Assembly (NCBI GenBank): GCA_030765045.1
Contig: CM060974.1
Span: 48,422,839-48,486,838, forward strand
Length of the DNA: 64,000 nucleotides
Direction: 5' to 3'
Source of the DNA: Tenodera sinensis
Taxonomy: Eukaryota; Arthropoda; Insecta; Mantodea; Mantidae
Shown: one piece after another, positions 10,008-22,790 of the stretch
How positions within the stretch are numbered: the stretch's first letter is position 1
How the letters are laid out: each line of letters opens with the position of its first letter
Notes under the pieces: model-generated
Database searches by the model: none
The model's input: the letters and a program-made list of their open reading frames with translations, nothing else
What the model was told of the DNA's origin: nothing
Translations under genes and position numbers: made by a program

Positions 10008-10912
10008 CAACAAGAGATTACAGGAGATGTAAACAAACCCACGTGCGTTTTGACCACAGCGTGCCCTCTTGATGCTTTCTCTTTCTAAATACTCCCTTAA
10101 AGAAATACTGATACCAAGGTCTGAAATCTCAATGTTTGCTAAAGCAGGAACTAATTGTACTAAGCATGGCTAAAGTGTAAGGATACGCAGTTAAGTGAAT
10201 CTGTAATCAGCCTAATTGATTCTGCACGTGCATTATTCAGTATGAAAGTAACAGGGCAGAACAAGTGAGTGTTGTGAAACATAAGTGCGGCAAAACGTTG
10301 CAAAGTGGTGAAAAGACAATAATATTGAACGTGTTTAACAAGCTCTGTGAGAAATATCCTGAACTTGCTATGGAAGACGTGATGAAATTAGCATCCAAGT
10401 TTACCGGTGTGTCAGTTGCAAGTATTTACAGCAAACACAAAGAAAAATCATCAGTTGGTAAAGTCAGAACTCATGGAAAAAAGCAACCACATGCCAGGCA
10501 AATGTTGGATGTAGTTTGCGACGAATTTGTGAGTTCTGCAATCCGTCGAAAAGTTCACCAGTTTTTTGTTAACAATGAACCCCCACCTTAAACAAAGTGC
10601 TGTTGGCAGTTAACTCTGATCCCGATCTTCCAGATTTAAAATGAACTTCCCTCCACAAGCTGCTTCTGGAGATTGGTTTTGAGTTTGTGAGCAGGAAATG
10701 AAAAAGTGTTCTTGTGGACAGAGATGATGTAAGTAGCAGTTACTTTCTGTGTGCTACATGTTATTTGGATCAAGTAAATATATCCTTTTAGTAGTGTAAA
10801 ATGCATATTACACCTATGCGTAGCAGTAACGGTGTTGCGGCATTGCGAGTGCATATGGCCGCGGAGTGATACAAACCAGTGCTTTGTTTATATCTCCTCT
10901 AATCTCTTGATG
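10008..10912 (+). mobile_element. Tc1/IS630-like deleted DNA transposon with TA TSD
   Basis: A 905-bp element with terminal inverted repeats of about 30 bp. The left end reads caacaagagattacaggaga and the right end, reverse-complemented, catcaagagattagaggaga; both continue with t-taaacaaa. TA dinucleotides flank both sides (10006-10007, 10913-10914). The paralogous right arm (near 29740) has no insertion at the matching place, which gives an empty site. Confidence 0.88.
10265..10730 (+). pseudogene. Tc1/IS630-like transposase relic, N-terminal half
   Basis: Begins KCGKTLQSGEKTIILNVFNK and continues with GVSVASIYSKHKE, then SSAIRRKVHQFFVNNEPP. After a frameshift near 10585 it reads LNKVLLAVNSDPDLPDFK, then LHKLLLEIGFEFVSRK and SVLVDRDDV. 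This is the helix-turn-helix N-terminal region of an insect IS630/Tc1-like transposase family. The DDE catalytic domain is deleted. Stops and frameshifts mean no functional protein. The annotated open stretch begins at a GTG, so a true start is not established. Confidence 0.72.
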
Positions 10913-10959
10913 TACAGAGTATAATGTGTATTAATATAGTACAACATGCTTGAAATTAA

Positions 10960-11640
10960 ATTATTCTACAAATAATTGTATAATCTTGTACACTGAGGAG
11001 CTTACAATGATAAAAAGCAAGTAGAGAAAGTGGTGTAAATATAAAACATTGCATTTCTATTTCACCCATATAAAAAATTGTATGAATTCTCTGTAGAAGG
11101 GGGAGCAGAGAAACAAGTGTGATTGTGTTCATAAAAGTGAGTAGAGAAAACTGTGTGACAGAAATTCATTGCGTTTCATTTGTATTACACAAGATTACAT
11201 GAACTTATATTGTAGGATGAGTAGAGAACAACATGTGAATGTTACATGAAACAAAAGCGACTAAAGAAAACCATGTAAATGTAATACGTTGCATATCCAC
11301 TTCAATCATCAAAAGTTTATGAATTGCATGTTGAATGGCGAGTAGAGGACATCTATATGTGTTACATAGAAGAGTAGAGAAAACATTGTGAATGTAATAA
11401 GTTGCATGGTAAAATGGATGGCATAAAAATCTCCATGAAAAACACTTACAATTAGAGGTGCTAATTTTAATTCTGATCAGTCAACCAGTAGGTCATATGA
11501 ACTGTATGTTGAAGAGCCAGTAAAGAAGAACACGTGAAGCTCATATGTAAAAGAAAAGTGAGTAGAGAAAACCATGCAAGGCCGTAGCTAGAGGGGGGCC
11601 GGGTGGGCAATGTCTGTACTGGAAAAAATGTTGCATGTAT
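10960..11640 (-). repeat. Minisatellite array 1
   Basis: Degenerate tandem units of roughly 120-140 bp containing gtagagaaaaccatgtgaat-like and gaattgcatgttgaa-like phrases. It is the inverted counterpart of the larger array at 28490-29640. Confidence 0.75.
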
Positions 11641-11894
11641 TGAGAGAATCCCCATTTGTCCTTTGCTGTTTGAAGTTTTAGAAATATTTCAGGAATAAAT
11701 TAAGAACCAAAATGACCATGTTATTGAAGACTGCATTACTAGTAACAACGCTGTAATAGTTATTCATTGTCTTATTCCAGCATGCTGAAAATTCTAGCTT
11801 CTTGGAAGTCAACGGCCGCTCACAAAGCTGCTAAAACACAATCGAACATACACAGTATTTGGATATCATCTGCTTATACACATGTTGTCGTTCC

Positions 11895-12060
11895 ACCAAT
11901 TGCTCCATTATCACCTTTCCATTCATTGATTTTGCCTGTATTTCATATCATCCTCTTCCTCGCTCTCATACCTGGTGCTGCTTCCAGATCTTCAGTCTGT
12001 CCAGTCCATTGGTTCCTCTCCTCCCCGACAGGCATCTGACCTAGGCACTGGCTTTCGAGG
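11895..12060 (+). mobile_element. SINE-2 fragment (body/3' part)
   Basis: Matches 33636-33800 of the longer SINE-2 copy (caccaattgctccattatca, atttcatatcatcctcttcc, ccccgacaggcatctgac). The tRNA-like head is missing. Confidence 0.8.
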
Positions 12061-12210
12061 TTTTTGTATTTGATATTTTGTATTTGAATAAATATTTTTG
12101 ATAATGTACTTAATTTTACACATTATACGACATATCATGCTTATAAATGAATATTTTGAATGTTCATAAAACTGCATCACATTTGGAATGTAATTTCATG
12201 CATAGTACTA

Positions 12211-12477
12211 CTTGGCAAAGCTATGAGGCGTATTAGAAAGAATGTGAATGTGAAACTGCCCAGCTGTTTACGTGAGCTTATCACACAAACACTTTTAAGA
12301 TGTAATCATATCTTCAGGACAGCAACGTCTCATATATCAACCGGTGCAAGAGATAAACTATTTGTGTTTTATCACTGACTATATGCCTAGTTACTATTAT
12401 TTTGCACTTCATATAAACAAGATAAGAGGCGATCAGAGTGCTTGACAGCAAAGGTCAATACGCCTCATCGCTTTGCC
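12211..12477 (+). mobile_element. MITE, copy 1
   Basis: About 267 bp, similar in direct orientation to 24379-24635. The ends are inverted: ttggcaaagctatgaggcgt on the left, and aatacgcctcatcgctttgc on the right. TA precedes the left end. The right flank has diverged. No coding sequence. Confidence 0.7.
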
Positions 12478-12558
12478 TTTGACAAAGCAGTTGTGTTTTT
12501 TCGTTTTTTTTAGACTAATGTAAGCAGTTATTTCAGTTTGTGGTTAGGATTAATAACA

Positions 12559-13344
12559 ATGGGAAAAGTAAAGTGTATTGACACAGCTGATTTACGGCAA
12601 TATGATAGTGAATGTAAAGATGTATTAACAGCGGATAACAAAATTCTTTTTGTACGGCATGTAGAAAGAGTATAACTGCAAATCAATGTGCTCAAGTGAT
12701 TCAGCACTTCAGTGGACATATGTATACACTCGCAGTGAACCGTTTTAGAAATCAACATCTAAGCAGAGGTAATTGGTAAAACGTCTACTTTTTCTGCCTC
12801 CTCTTTTCCAGAACCGTCAAAATTTGCAAATATTCAACAGATATGTGAAACGCATTTATTTCTGTGGATATTCCACTCTCAAAACTAATTAATCCTGTAC
12901 TTAAGAATTTTCTTCAAAAATAAAATATAAAATAAAATATAAAAATAACAAAAGGTTACAAGTGATGCACAAAATTTCAGATATTTTAATGGGTTAGAGT
13001 GTAGGGAACCTTGAGCAGATCAAACATCTGAGTGTCAGTGATATTGTGTGTTACCAATATACAAGATTAATATCCTGTGATATAGAACACATGTTTTTGA
13101 GATATAAGTCTCTTTTCTGTGACAATCGTCACACCTTTAAGATGCCCAACTTAAGCTCTACTTTTGTAGTTCGCTGCAGTAGTTCTCCTTTTGCTGACTA
13201 GAACACTAGGCGAGTACTTTTATAAATATTGTTTAGGTAATTTAATGAAAACATTTTTGTATGTTTGGAACATATTTTTGACTTTTTAAGCACATAAAAA
13301 ATAAATATTTTTAAATTTATAAGCACCTAAATGTCTGAGCCCTA
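12559..13344 (+). pseudogene. CGGBP1-like hAT transposon relic, internally deleted
   Basis: At 12559-12777 the plus strand reads MGKVKCIDTADLRQYDSEC and then, after a 1-bp slip, CTACRKSITANQCAQVIQHF..H. This is the N-terminal BED/CGGBP1-like zinc finger, matching the start of the element at 42589. At 13040-13190 it reads LISCDIEHMFLRYKSLFCDN then FKMPNL, the hAT C-terminal dimerisation region. The catalytic middle is gone. The right end gagccc-ta at about 13337-13344 matches the hAT terminus at 44956-44963. Confidence 0.72.
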
Positions 13345-13835
13345 AACATTACTATACTTATGACAAGTATACTGGTCTATTTAAACAGATACATTACAAT
13401 ACATTGAAGTACCAAATCCACTATCTGCCAATATGTTATTTATAATCTCTTGCTGTAAATATTACAATTTATTTTATTCTTTTTTCGAATTACTTGTTGG
13501 AGTTTTTTTATTGTTTATCAGTAACACATTAGCTATTACAGTACTTACAAGACAGCCTCTTTGTGAGGCTCTCCAGTGGCATAAAAAAGAACTAAATAGT
13601 TGATATTGAGCTCTTAGAACAATTAGGAGGGAATGTGCCATAGCCTTTGGGTGGGGGGGGGGGGGGGAGAGATGGACACCCCTGTAGGCCAGTACACTAC
13701 GGTGGTGGTGGAAGATTTATGTTAGGGACTCTAGGGTATGTGCATAGTAATCATGAGTTAATAAGGAGTAGTTGATCATTGGGTTTTAGCTACAGTGATG
13801 TTTCAGGTATGCACTCTCCCATCACTTCACAGTTG
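13345..13835. other. No gene; one poly-G run
   Basis: Spacer without recognisable genes. A run of about 15 consecutive G near 13653-13667 is the only notable feature. Confidence 0.5.
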
Positions 13836-14811
13836 CAGCCTTTGGTAAGTGTAGGTCGTTTGTACCTGGCCGTGTACGCGAAACAACGGAAGTATTGGTG
13901 CATGCGCGGATTGGCTAGTCGAAGCGACGGAGGGGTAATTGCCAACCTAAGATGCATGCCTTGCATGCAACGTTTCATAAACGTAACTAGTTCAGCAATC
14001 GTGTATTTATGCGTGTATTAGTAATTTGGGTAGTGATATGTTAGTATTATAACTGTTATTCAACAGCTTAAATATGTACAGCAACGTATGCATGACTGCC
14101 ATTCGGGTGGAAATACACTGAATAAATAAAAATTTTCGACATCGAGATTTCATTCAAAATATACGTTATGATAATTTCTGAATGTAAAAGGTATTTTTCA
14201 AAGGAAAAAGAAAGTCCGTGTGTGGATGGGGTGATCAGTATAACACATTAACAAAACGTTGGTTAAATACCGGACTTAGTATATAATTTTGCATCTTCCC
14301 AGAATGCGACACGAAGCTTTTCAAAATAATCCCCTGCCTCAGGTTGCCCTTTACATGGAACTTGTTTCAAAATGTTCATTTTCTCAAAAATGTAACAATT
14401 TTAATTATCATGCCATAAGTTTAAGACATTTTCAGCACAAGTGAATGTATATGTTGACTTTTCTGTGAATAGTCTCTGAAATGCTCTTTATTCTAAATGA
14501 CTTATTGCCGAGTTGGAACAGATGCACGAAATATTACTGCAGAAAAAGTGTAGGTCTCGTTAAAGTACACATTTTATATCAAATACTTTTTGGGTAGAGT
14601 TAACTACCTGCCAGATATTCAATTTATTGGTTTGTAGGTATTACATTTATTTGAGTTGAAAATTTGGTATGAAAGTTTTGGTTGGAATAAAGTACTTCTA
14701 CCTATTACATGTTGAATCATTATGCATGCGCAATGAGAATTCGCTAGGTACTGACACTAGACTTCACAACCAGCTCGGGAAATATTTTCAAAAGTCCTGG
14801 CGCATGCGCAT

Positions 14812-14935
14812 AACTGCTATTACTCGGGAGCTAAAAGACTGTATCACATTCAAAATGGTTGCTCCTTTGAACTTCTTATCTTACCACAAGAACCCATTTG
14901 CAAGCAAATAAGATAGCTCCCGAGTAATAGCAGTT
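14812..14935. mobile_element. Short nested MITE-like hairpin
   Basis: About 124 bp bounded by 22-bp inverted repeats (aactgctattactcgggagc... and its complement at 14914-14935) in the spacer between the foldback arms. No TSD was identified. Confidence 0.6.
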
Positions 14936-15278
14936 CATTGCTTATCATACTGCTAATGCCTGAAATTCTGTCACGCAAATAAATATTGGTAGGATATCTT
15001 GTGCATCTCTTACAGTTTACCGGTTGTACAAAAGTCATTCAGAAGGAATTAATAAATACGTAGAAATTTTCATGGATTGAACTATTAAAATAACTGCATT
15101 GCTACAGCTATTTGCAACCGAATAAAGAGAACCAACTTAAATATTTATTGCCGAATTAAAAAAAAACGGTAGCTAGTCTCCAATCAGGGGAAAAAAAGAG
15201 TTAGTAAAAACCCATCACAGATTGATAATGAAAAATACTTTAAAAAATATTATGTAGTCCCAATCTACTATTGCCGTC

Positions 15279-15512
15279 AATATGCGCCAGGACTTCAAAT
15301 TTTTTCCCCTACGCTGGATATGAAATCTAGTGTCGGTACCCAGCGAATTCTCATTGCGCATGCACCAGGACTTTTGAAAATATTTCCCGAGCTGGTTGTG
15401 AAGTCTAGTGTCAGTACCTAGCGAATTCTCATTGCGCATGCGCCAGGACTTTTGAAAATATTTCCCGAGCTGGTTGTGAAGTCTAGTGTCAGTACCTAGC
15501 GAATTCTCATTG
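15279..15512 (-). repeat. Three 78-bp tandem repeats in the foldback right arm
   Basis: Units at 15279-15356, 15357-15434 and 15435-15512. The last two are nearly identical and the first is diverged. Each carries a gcgcatgc-type palindrome. The left arm has a single unit (about 14727-14810). Confidence 0.9.
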
Positions 15513-16407
15513 CGCATGCATAATGATTCAACATGTAATAGGTAGAAGTACTTTATTCCAACCAAAACTTTCATACCAAATTTTCAACTCAAATAAATGT
15601 AATACCTACAAACCAATAAATTGAATATCTGGCAGGTAGTTAACTCTACCCAAAAAGTATTTGATATAAAATGTGTACTTTAACGAGACCTACACTTTTT
15701 CTGCAGTAATATTTCGTGCATCTGTTCCAACTCGGCAATAAGTCATTTAGAATAAAGAGCATTTCAGAGACTATTCACAGAAAAGTCAACATATACATTC
15801 ACTTGTGCTGAAAATGTCTTAAACTTATGGCATGACAATTAAAATTGTTACATTTTTGAGAAAATGAACATTTTGAAACAAGTTCCATGTAAAGGGCAAC
15901 CTGAGGCAGGGGATTATTTTGAAAAGCTTCGTGTCGCATTCTGGGAAGATGCAAAATTATATACCAAGTCCGGTATTTAACCAACGTTTTGTTAATGTGT
16001 TATACTGATCACCCCATCCACACACGGACTTTCTTTTTCCTTTGAAAAATACCTTTTACATTCAGAAATTATCATAACGTATATTTTGAATGAAATCTCG
16101 ATGTCGAAAATTTTTATTTATTCAGTGTATTTCCACCCGAATGGCAGTCATGCATACATTGCTGTACATATTTAAGCTGTTGAATAACAGTTATAATACT
16201 AACATATCACTACCCAAATTACTAATACACGCATAAATACACGATTGCTGAACTAGTTACGTTCATGAAACGTTGCATGCAAGGCATGCATCTTAGGTTG
16301 GCAATTACCCCTCCATCGCTTCGACTAGCCAATCCGCGCATGCACCAATACTTCGTTGTTTCGCGTACACGGCCAGGTACAAACGACCTACACTTACCCA
16401 GCCTTTG

Positions 16408-16996
16408 CTACCATACTCCTCTGGTTATGAAAAGAATCCCTCAGGTTACACTCTGCGTCTTAGGGCCCTCAGTATATTCCCGTATAGTTGTGGTTAATTA
16501 AGTGCACACCTTGTACAACAAAGGAACGATGTATATGTGCACTGCATTGCAATTCCGGGACCGTACTCTACACAGAACTCCTATGCTCATAACTAAATTC
16601 AGTCTTTGTGTTCATTTAAAACTTGTGACGTAGGGAACCTATTAAATGAACAGGTTAAGATTGCATATCTACTAAAAGTTCTGTTATACCAAAAATACTT
16701 ACATTAGGGAATCCTGAGTAGGTGCGAAGTTATCTTGAGATAACAAATTCTGGTTTAACAACATAATGTTGCCTTATTACAGTCGTTAGGGCCACCAACC
16801 GTCCCTTTAAAGTGGCTTCACTTTCTCATGGATATATCTATAACTACATATATAACTGTAACTACCATATCCTGAGTGAAAATTATTGTTAGTTACTATT
16901 TTACTACAACTTGTGCAATATAAAGCTACATCTGCACGGAAAGCAAGGTGAAGTGTTTTAGCCAATAGTTACACGATCTTAAACAATAAACGAAAT
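16408..16996. other. No gene seen
   Basis: Spacer between the foldback element and the SINE-1 cluster. I recognise nothing. Confidence 0.5.
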
Positions 16997-17316
16997 TATT
17001 ATTTATTTATGCCAACAAACTTACTGTTGGTGTTTTTAAACACACAAGCCGTGTGTGGGCAAAGTTTAAGAGGTAGAACTGGAACTTAAAAATTCAATGC
17101 CACAACTGGGATTTGAACCACAGACCTTCCGCTTGCCGGGCGGACGCTCTAACCACTGAGCTATTGTGACAAACTGCCAGAATGGCATTAAATTCTCAAG
17201 CCAGTTCATATTTCTCCTGGTAAACCACAAAGGCAGTCTCACATCAGAGACAATTACCCCAATGGTGACTTACTATTGCAAGTGCTTTATATCCCAGGAT
17301 TAAATAACCTTCACAT
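16997..17316 (-). mobile_element. SINE-1, full-length copy
   Basis: A tRNA-derived SINE of about 320 bp. On the minus strand: a 5' body (accatgtgaaggttatttaa), a tRNA-like core with A box tagctcagtggttagagc and B box ggttcaaatccc, a tail with tttgcccacacacggcttg, and a TAAATAAT-type end. The anticodon loop resembles tRNA-Ala(GGC). Flanked on the left by aataaacgaaa (16986 onward), which recurs at about 18022 and 18370. Confidence 0.9.
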
Positions 17317-17576
17317 GGTAATTATAATTTATTTATACCAACAAACTTACTGTTGGTGTTTTTAAACACACAAGCCGTGTGTGGGCAAAGTTTAAGAGGT
17401 AGAACTGGAACTTAAAAATTCAATGCCACAACTGGGATTTGAACCACAGACCTTCCGCTTGCCGGGCGGACGCTCTAACCACTGAGCTATTGTGACAAAC
17501 TGCCAGAATGGCATTAAATTCTCAAGCCAGTTCATATTTCTCCTGGTAAACCACAAAGGCAGTCTCACATCAGAGA
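17317..17576 (-). mobile_element. SINE-1, 5'-truncated copy
   Basis: Near-identical to the neighbouring minus-strand copy. It ends abruptly at cagagac, where a plus-strand copy starts back to back. Confidence 0.88.
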
Positions 17577-17760
17577 CTGGCAGTTTGTCACAATAGCTCA
17601 GTGGTTAGAGCGTCCGCCCGGCAAGCGGAAGGTCTGTGGTTCAAATCCCAGTTGTGGCATTGAATTTTTAAGTTCCAGTTCTACCTCTTAAACTTTGCCC
17701 ACACACGGCTTGTGTGTTTAAAAACACCAACTGTAAGTTTGTTGGCATAAATAAATAATA
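17577..17760 (+). mobile_element. SINE-1, plus-strand copy
   Basis: Begins at the tRNA-like core (tggcagtttgtcacaatagc) and runs to the TAAATAAT tail. It forms a long inverted repeat with the copy to its left. Confidence 0.88.
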
Positions 17761-18017
17761 ATTACCATGTGAAGGTTATTTAATCCTGGGATATAAAGTA
17801 CTTGCAATAGTAAGTCACCATTGGGGTAATTGTCTCTGATGTGAGACTGTCTTTGTGGTTTACCAGGAGAAATATGAACCGGCTTGAGAATTTAATGCCA
17901 TTCTGGCAGTTTGTCACAATAGCTCAGTGGTTAGAGCGTCCGCCCGGCAAGCGCAAGGTCTGTGGTTCAAATCCCAGTTGTGGCATTGAATTTTTAAGTT
18001 CCAGTTCTACCTCTTAA
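17761..18017 (+). mobile_element. SINE-1, plus-strand copy
   Basis: 5' body plus tRNA-like core, ending at the ctacctcttaa phrase without the terminal tail. Confidence 0.88.
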
Positions 18018-18029
18018 TCAATAAACGAA

Positions 18030-18078
18030 AGTTTAAGAGGTAGAACTGGAACTTAAAAATTCAATGTCACAGCTGGGA
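18030..18078 (-). mobile_element. SINE-1 fragment
   Basis: A 49-bp inverted piece (gtttaagaggtagaactgga to agctggga) joined directly to the next plus-strand copy. Confidence 0.8.
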
Positions 18079-18366
18079 CGTAAAGTACTTACAATATTAA
18101 GTCACTATTAGGGTAATTGTCTCTGATGTCAGACTGCCTTTGTGGTTTACCAGGAGAAATACGAACTGGTTTGAGAATTCAATGCCAATCCGGTAATTAT
18201 CACAGTAGGTCAATGGTTAGAGCAGTCTCCTGATAAGCGGAAGGTCTGTGGTTCAAATCCCAGCTGTGACATTGAATTTTAAGTTCCAGTTCTACCTCTC
18301 AAACATTGCCCACACACTGCTTTTGTGTTTAAAAACACCAACAGTAAGTTGATTGGCATAAATAAA
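18079..18366 (+). mobile_element. SINE-1, diverged plus-strand copy
   Basis: More diverged than the others (for example gtcaatggttagagcagtct in the A-box region). It ends with TAAATAAT repeats, followed by aataaacgaaa. Confidence 0.85.
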
Positions 18367-19491
18367 TAATAATAAACGAAAATGTTGATTCATACTCAGC
18401 CCCACCAAATGAAGCTTCATAAAATTACTTCATGAGATCAGGATTAGGAATTCCGTAGCTCTCTCTGGCACCTCGCACACCCTGTGCTGTGTAGATTAAA
18501 TGTATGTTGGCCAGGTACAAGTAGGTACACCATACCGTTACGCACGAAACCTAGTAGTAGTAGTTGTTTTATTGGTTCTTTGGATCATAATACATGATAT
18601 AGAACACGTCCAAGATCTTTACAATTATTTACAGGTTTATCAATATAAACCTATTTGGAACAATTTGATCCTCCAATTATTTAAAAAGTCACATAACTTT
18701 CATTAAATTAAAAGTACATATGCATCATACCTGTGAACAGACTAACACTTGTATAGAGTCCGAAATTAGGCCTCAGAGTTTTCGAGAAACTGTCTCATAC
18801 GCCAAACACAGACCACCCCAGACGCCAAGTAACCAGCCATTTATTTTGCACAAGAAATCAATACCTGGCCAGGGCCATATGGATTACACGTCATGTTCAA
18901 CAGGCGTAACTTTACTTAGCACTCTTAAAACGCTACAAAGAATGAATCGTCAAAGAAGTGGTTCCAGTATTACAGCCGTTACGTTATATACTATCTGTGT
19001 CCATAAATGCTACAAAGTGAAACTATTACATATCAGTATTTAAGCAAGTGCAATAAGGTGACTATATCGTTCAATATTTAGTTACAATGACATTTATGGT
19101 AGGTAATGAAAAGTTACCATGTTATTGAAATGGTAATAAGAATCAGTATTTGACGAGACTTTCCGACGGAGGGCCACTTAAGTGTGTGTTATATTTATAG
19201 CAATAATGGTAGTTGTACCAGTGGTAGTAGCATTGGTGTGTTATATACATAAACGTAGCAGAAACAGCAGGAATATGCATTTTATTGTCTTTAGGAGCAC
19301 CGTGCTCTTATATTGCTGACTAGTATCAGCATGTAATTCCCGAAACTGTTTTTTGTAAGTCAGGAACAAGTTGTTTTCCATTTTTAAAATCTAGTTTTGT
19401 CTGCACATCTCCCGATTAGTGCAATGCATTTACTCTCACTATTTTCGCTAACACATGTCACTTCCAATGCTGCAGTTTTTATGTGAGATCT
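18367..19491. other. No gene seen
   Basis: Mixed sequence with small repeats such as gtagtagtagttg near 18552. No recognisable gene. Confidence 0.5.
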
Positions 19492-19700
19492 GCCCACCTC
19501 GATAGCGTGATGGTTAGCGTGTCTGCCTCACGTTCAAGAGGTCGCGAGTTCGAATCTCGCTTAGGGTAAGTTATCCGGGTAAGGTTTTTTTCCGAGGTTT
19601 TCCCTACCCTGAGAAGACGAATGGGATATTGTTTAGATAAGTTTACACGATGAGTTGGTCAGAATTCCGGCAAAGTCCCACTCGGCAGTGTGTACGAATG
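19492..19700 (+). mobile_element. SINE-3, tRNA-derived
   Basis: The tRNA-like head has A box tagcgtgatggttagcg and a perfect T-stem (gcgag ttcgaat ctcgc). A body follows with ttttttccgaggttttccct and the module gatgagttggtcagaattcc...cccactcggcag. That module recurs in both orientations across the next 3 kb. Confidence 0.82.
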
Positions 19701-19787
19701 GTCACGAAAGTTGCCGAAGTTGCTGTGTTAATGCAGCGCTGCCAACAGCAGAATGTCCCTAGGAGTTTGTTACCAATAGTAAGTTTG

Positions 19788-19792
19788 AATAT

Positions 19793-19887
<95 letters not shown>

Positions 19888-19888
19888 G

Positions 19889-19927
<39 letters not shown>

Positions 19928-19977
19928 AATAATAATAATAGTAATAGTAATAATAGTAATAATACTAATAATAATAC

Positions 19978-20038
<61 letters not shown>

Positions 20039-20097
20039 TAATAATAATAATTAATAATAATAATTAATAATAATAATTAATAATAATAATTAATAAT

Positions 20098-20184
<87 letters not shown>

Positions 20185-20389
20185 TAATAACAATAATAAC
20201 AATAATAACAACAATAACAACAATAACAACAATAACAACAACAACAAGAACAACAAGAACAACAACACCAACACCTACACCTACACCTACACCTACACCA
20301 ATACTAATAGTAATAGTAATAGTGATACTAATACTAATAGTAATACTAATAGTAGTAGTAGTAATAATAATAATAATAATAATAATGGA

Positions 20390-20400
<11 letters not shown>
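19788..20400. repeat. Compound (AAT)n microsatellite
   Basis: Long AAT runs with internal AAC (about 19888-19923), a 13-bp ttaataataataa repeat (about 20037-20110), and AAC/ACC-rich tracts to 20310. ORFs of poly-Ile or poly-Leu here are artefacts of the repeat. Confidence 0.97.
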
Positions 20401-22690
<2,290 letters not shown>

Positions 22691-22790
22691 ATAATAATAA
22701 TCCATAATAAGCTAATAATAATAATATAATAAAAATAATAATATAATAAATTAGTATAATAATAAAGAAGGAATCACGTGTTAAATAAAT

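Larger units (their letters stand above)
9510..11640 (-). repeat. Inverted duplication, left arm
   Basis: Matches 28490-30955 in inverse orientation. Shared content: the minisatellite, the intron upstream of the coding exon (acctttgaatgtt, gcaaactcatggatgttact), the exon itself, and the start of the next intron. The left arm carries the extra Tc1-like element at 10008-10912. The right arm carries an extra block of about 680 bp (29825-30500). Confidence 0.8.
13845..16398. mobile_element. Foldback element with ~1-kb inverted arms and 9-bp TSD
   Basis: A 2554-bp element. The left arm (13845-about 14806) is near-identical to the reverse complement of the right arm (about 15435-16398). The outer ends read gtaagtgtaggtcgtttg inward from each side. 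A 9-bp direct repeat cagcctttg flanks it (13836-13844, 16399-16407). No transposase is evident. Long arms plus a 9-bp TSD fit a non-autonomous Mutator-like (MULE) or FB-like element. ORFs in the arms (for example MKVLVGIKYFYLLHV) occur in both arms only because the arms are palindromic. Confidence 0.85.

Noticed and set aside
15215..15574. 119-aa protein with repeats (MKVLVGIKYF...)
   Set aside because: It lies in a foldback arm, is mirrored in the other arm, and is driven by 78-bp (26-codon) tandem units.
17000..18260. tRNA-Ala-like genes
   Set aside because: A and B boxes are present, but every copy is embedded in the same SINE-1 body with AT-rich tails, and the acceptor stem does not pair.
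19650..20274. Poly-Ile/Asn/Leu proteins
   Set aside because: They translate AAT/ATT microsatellites in several frames on both strands.
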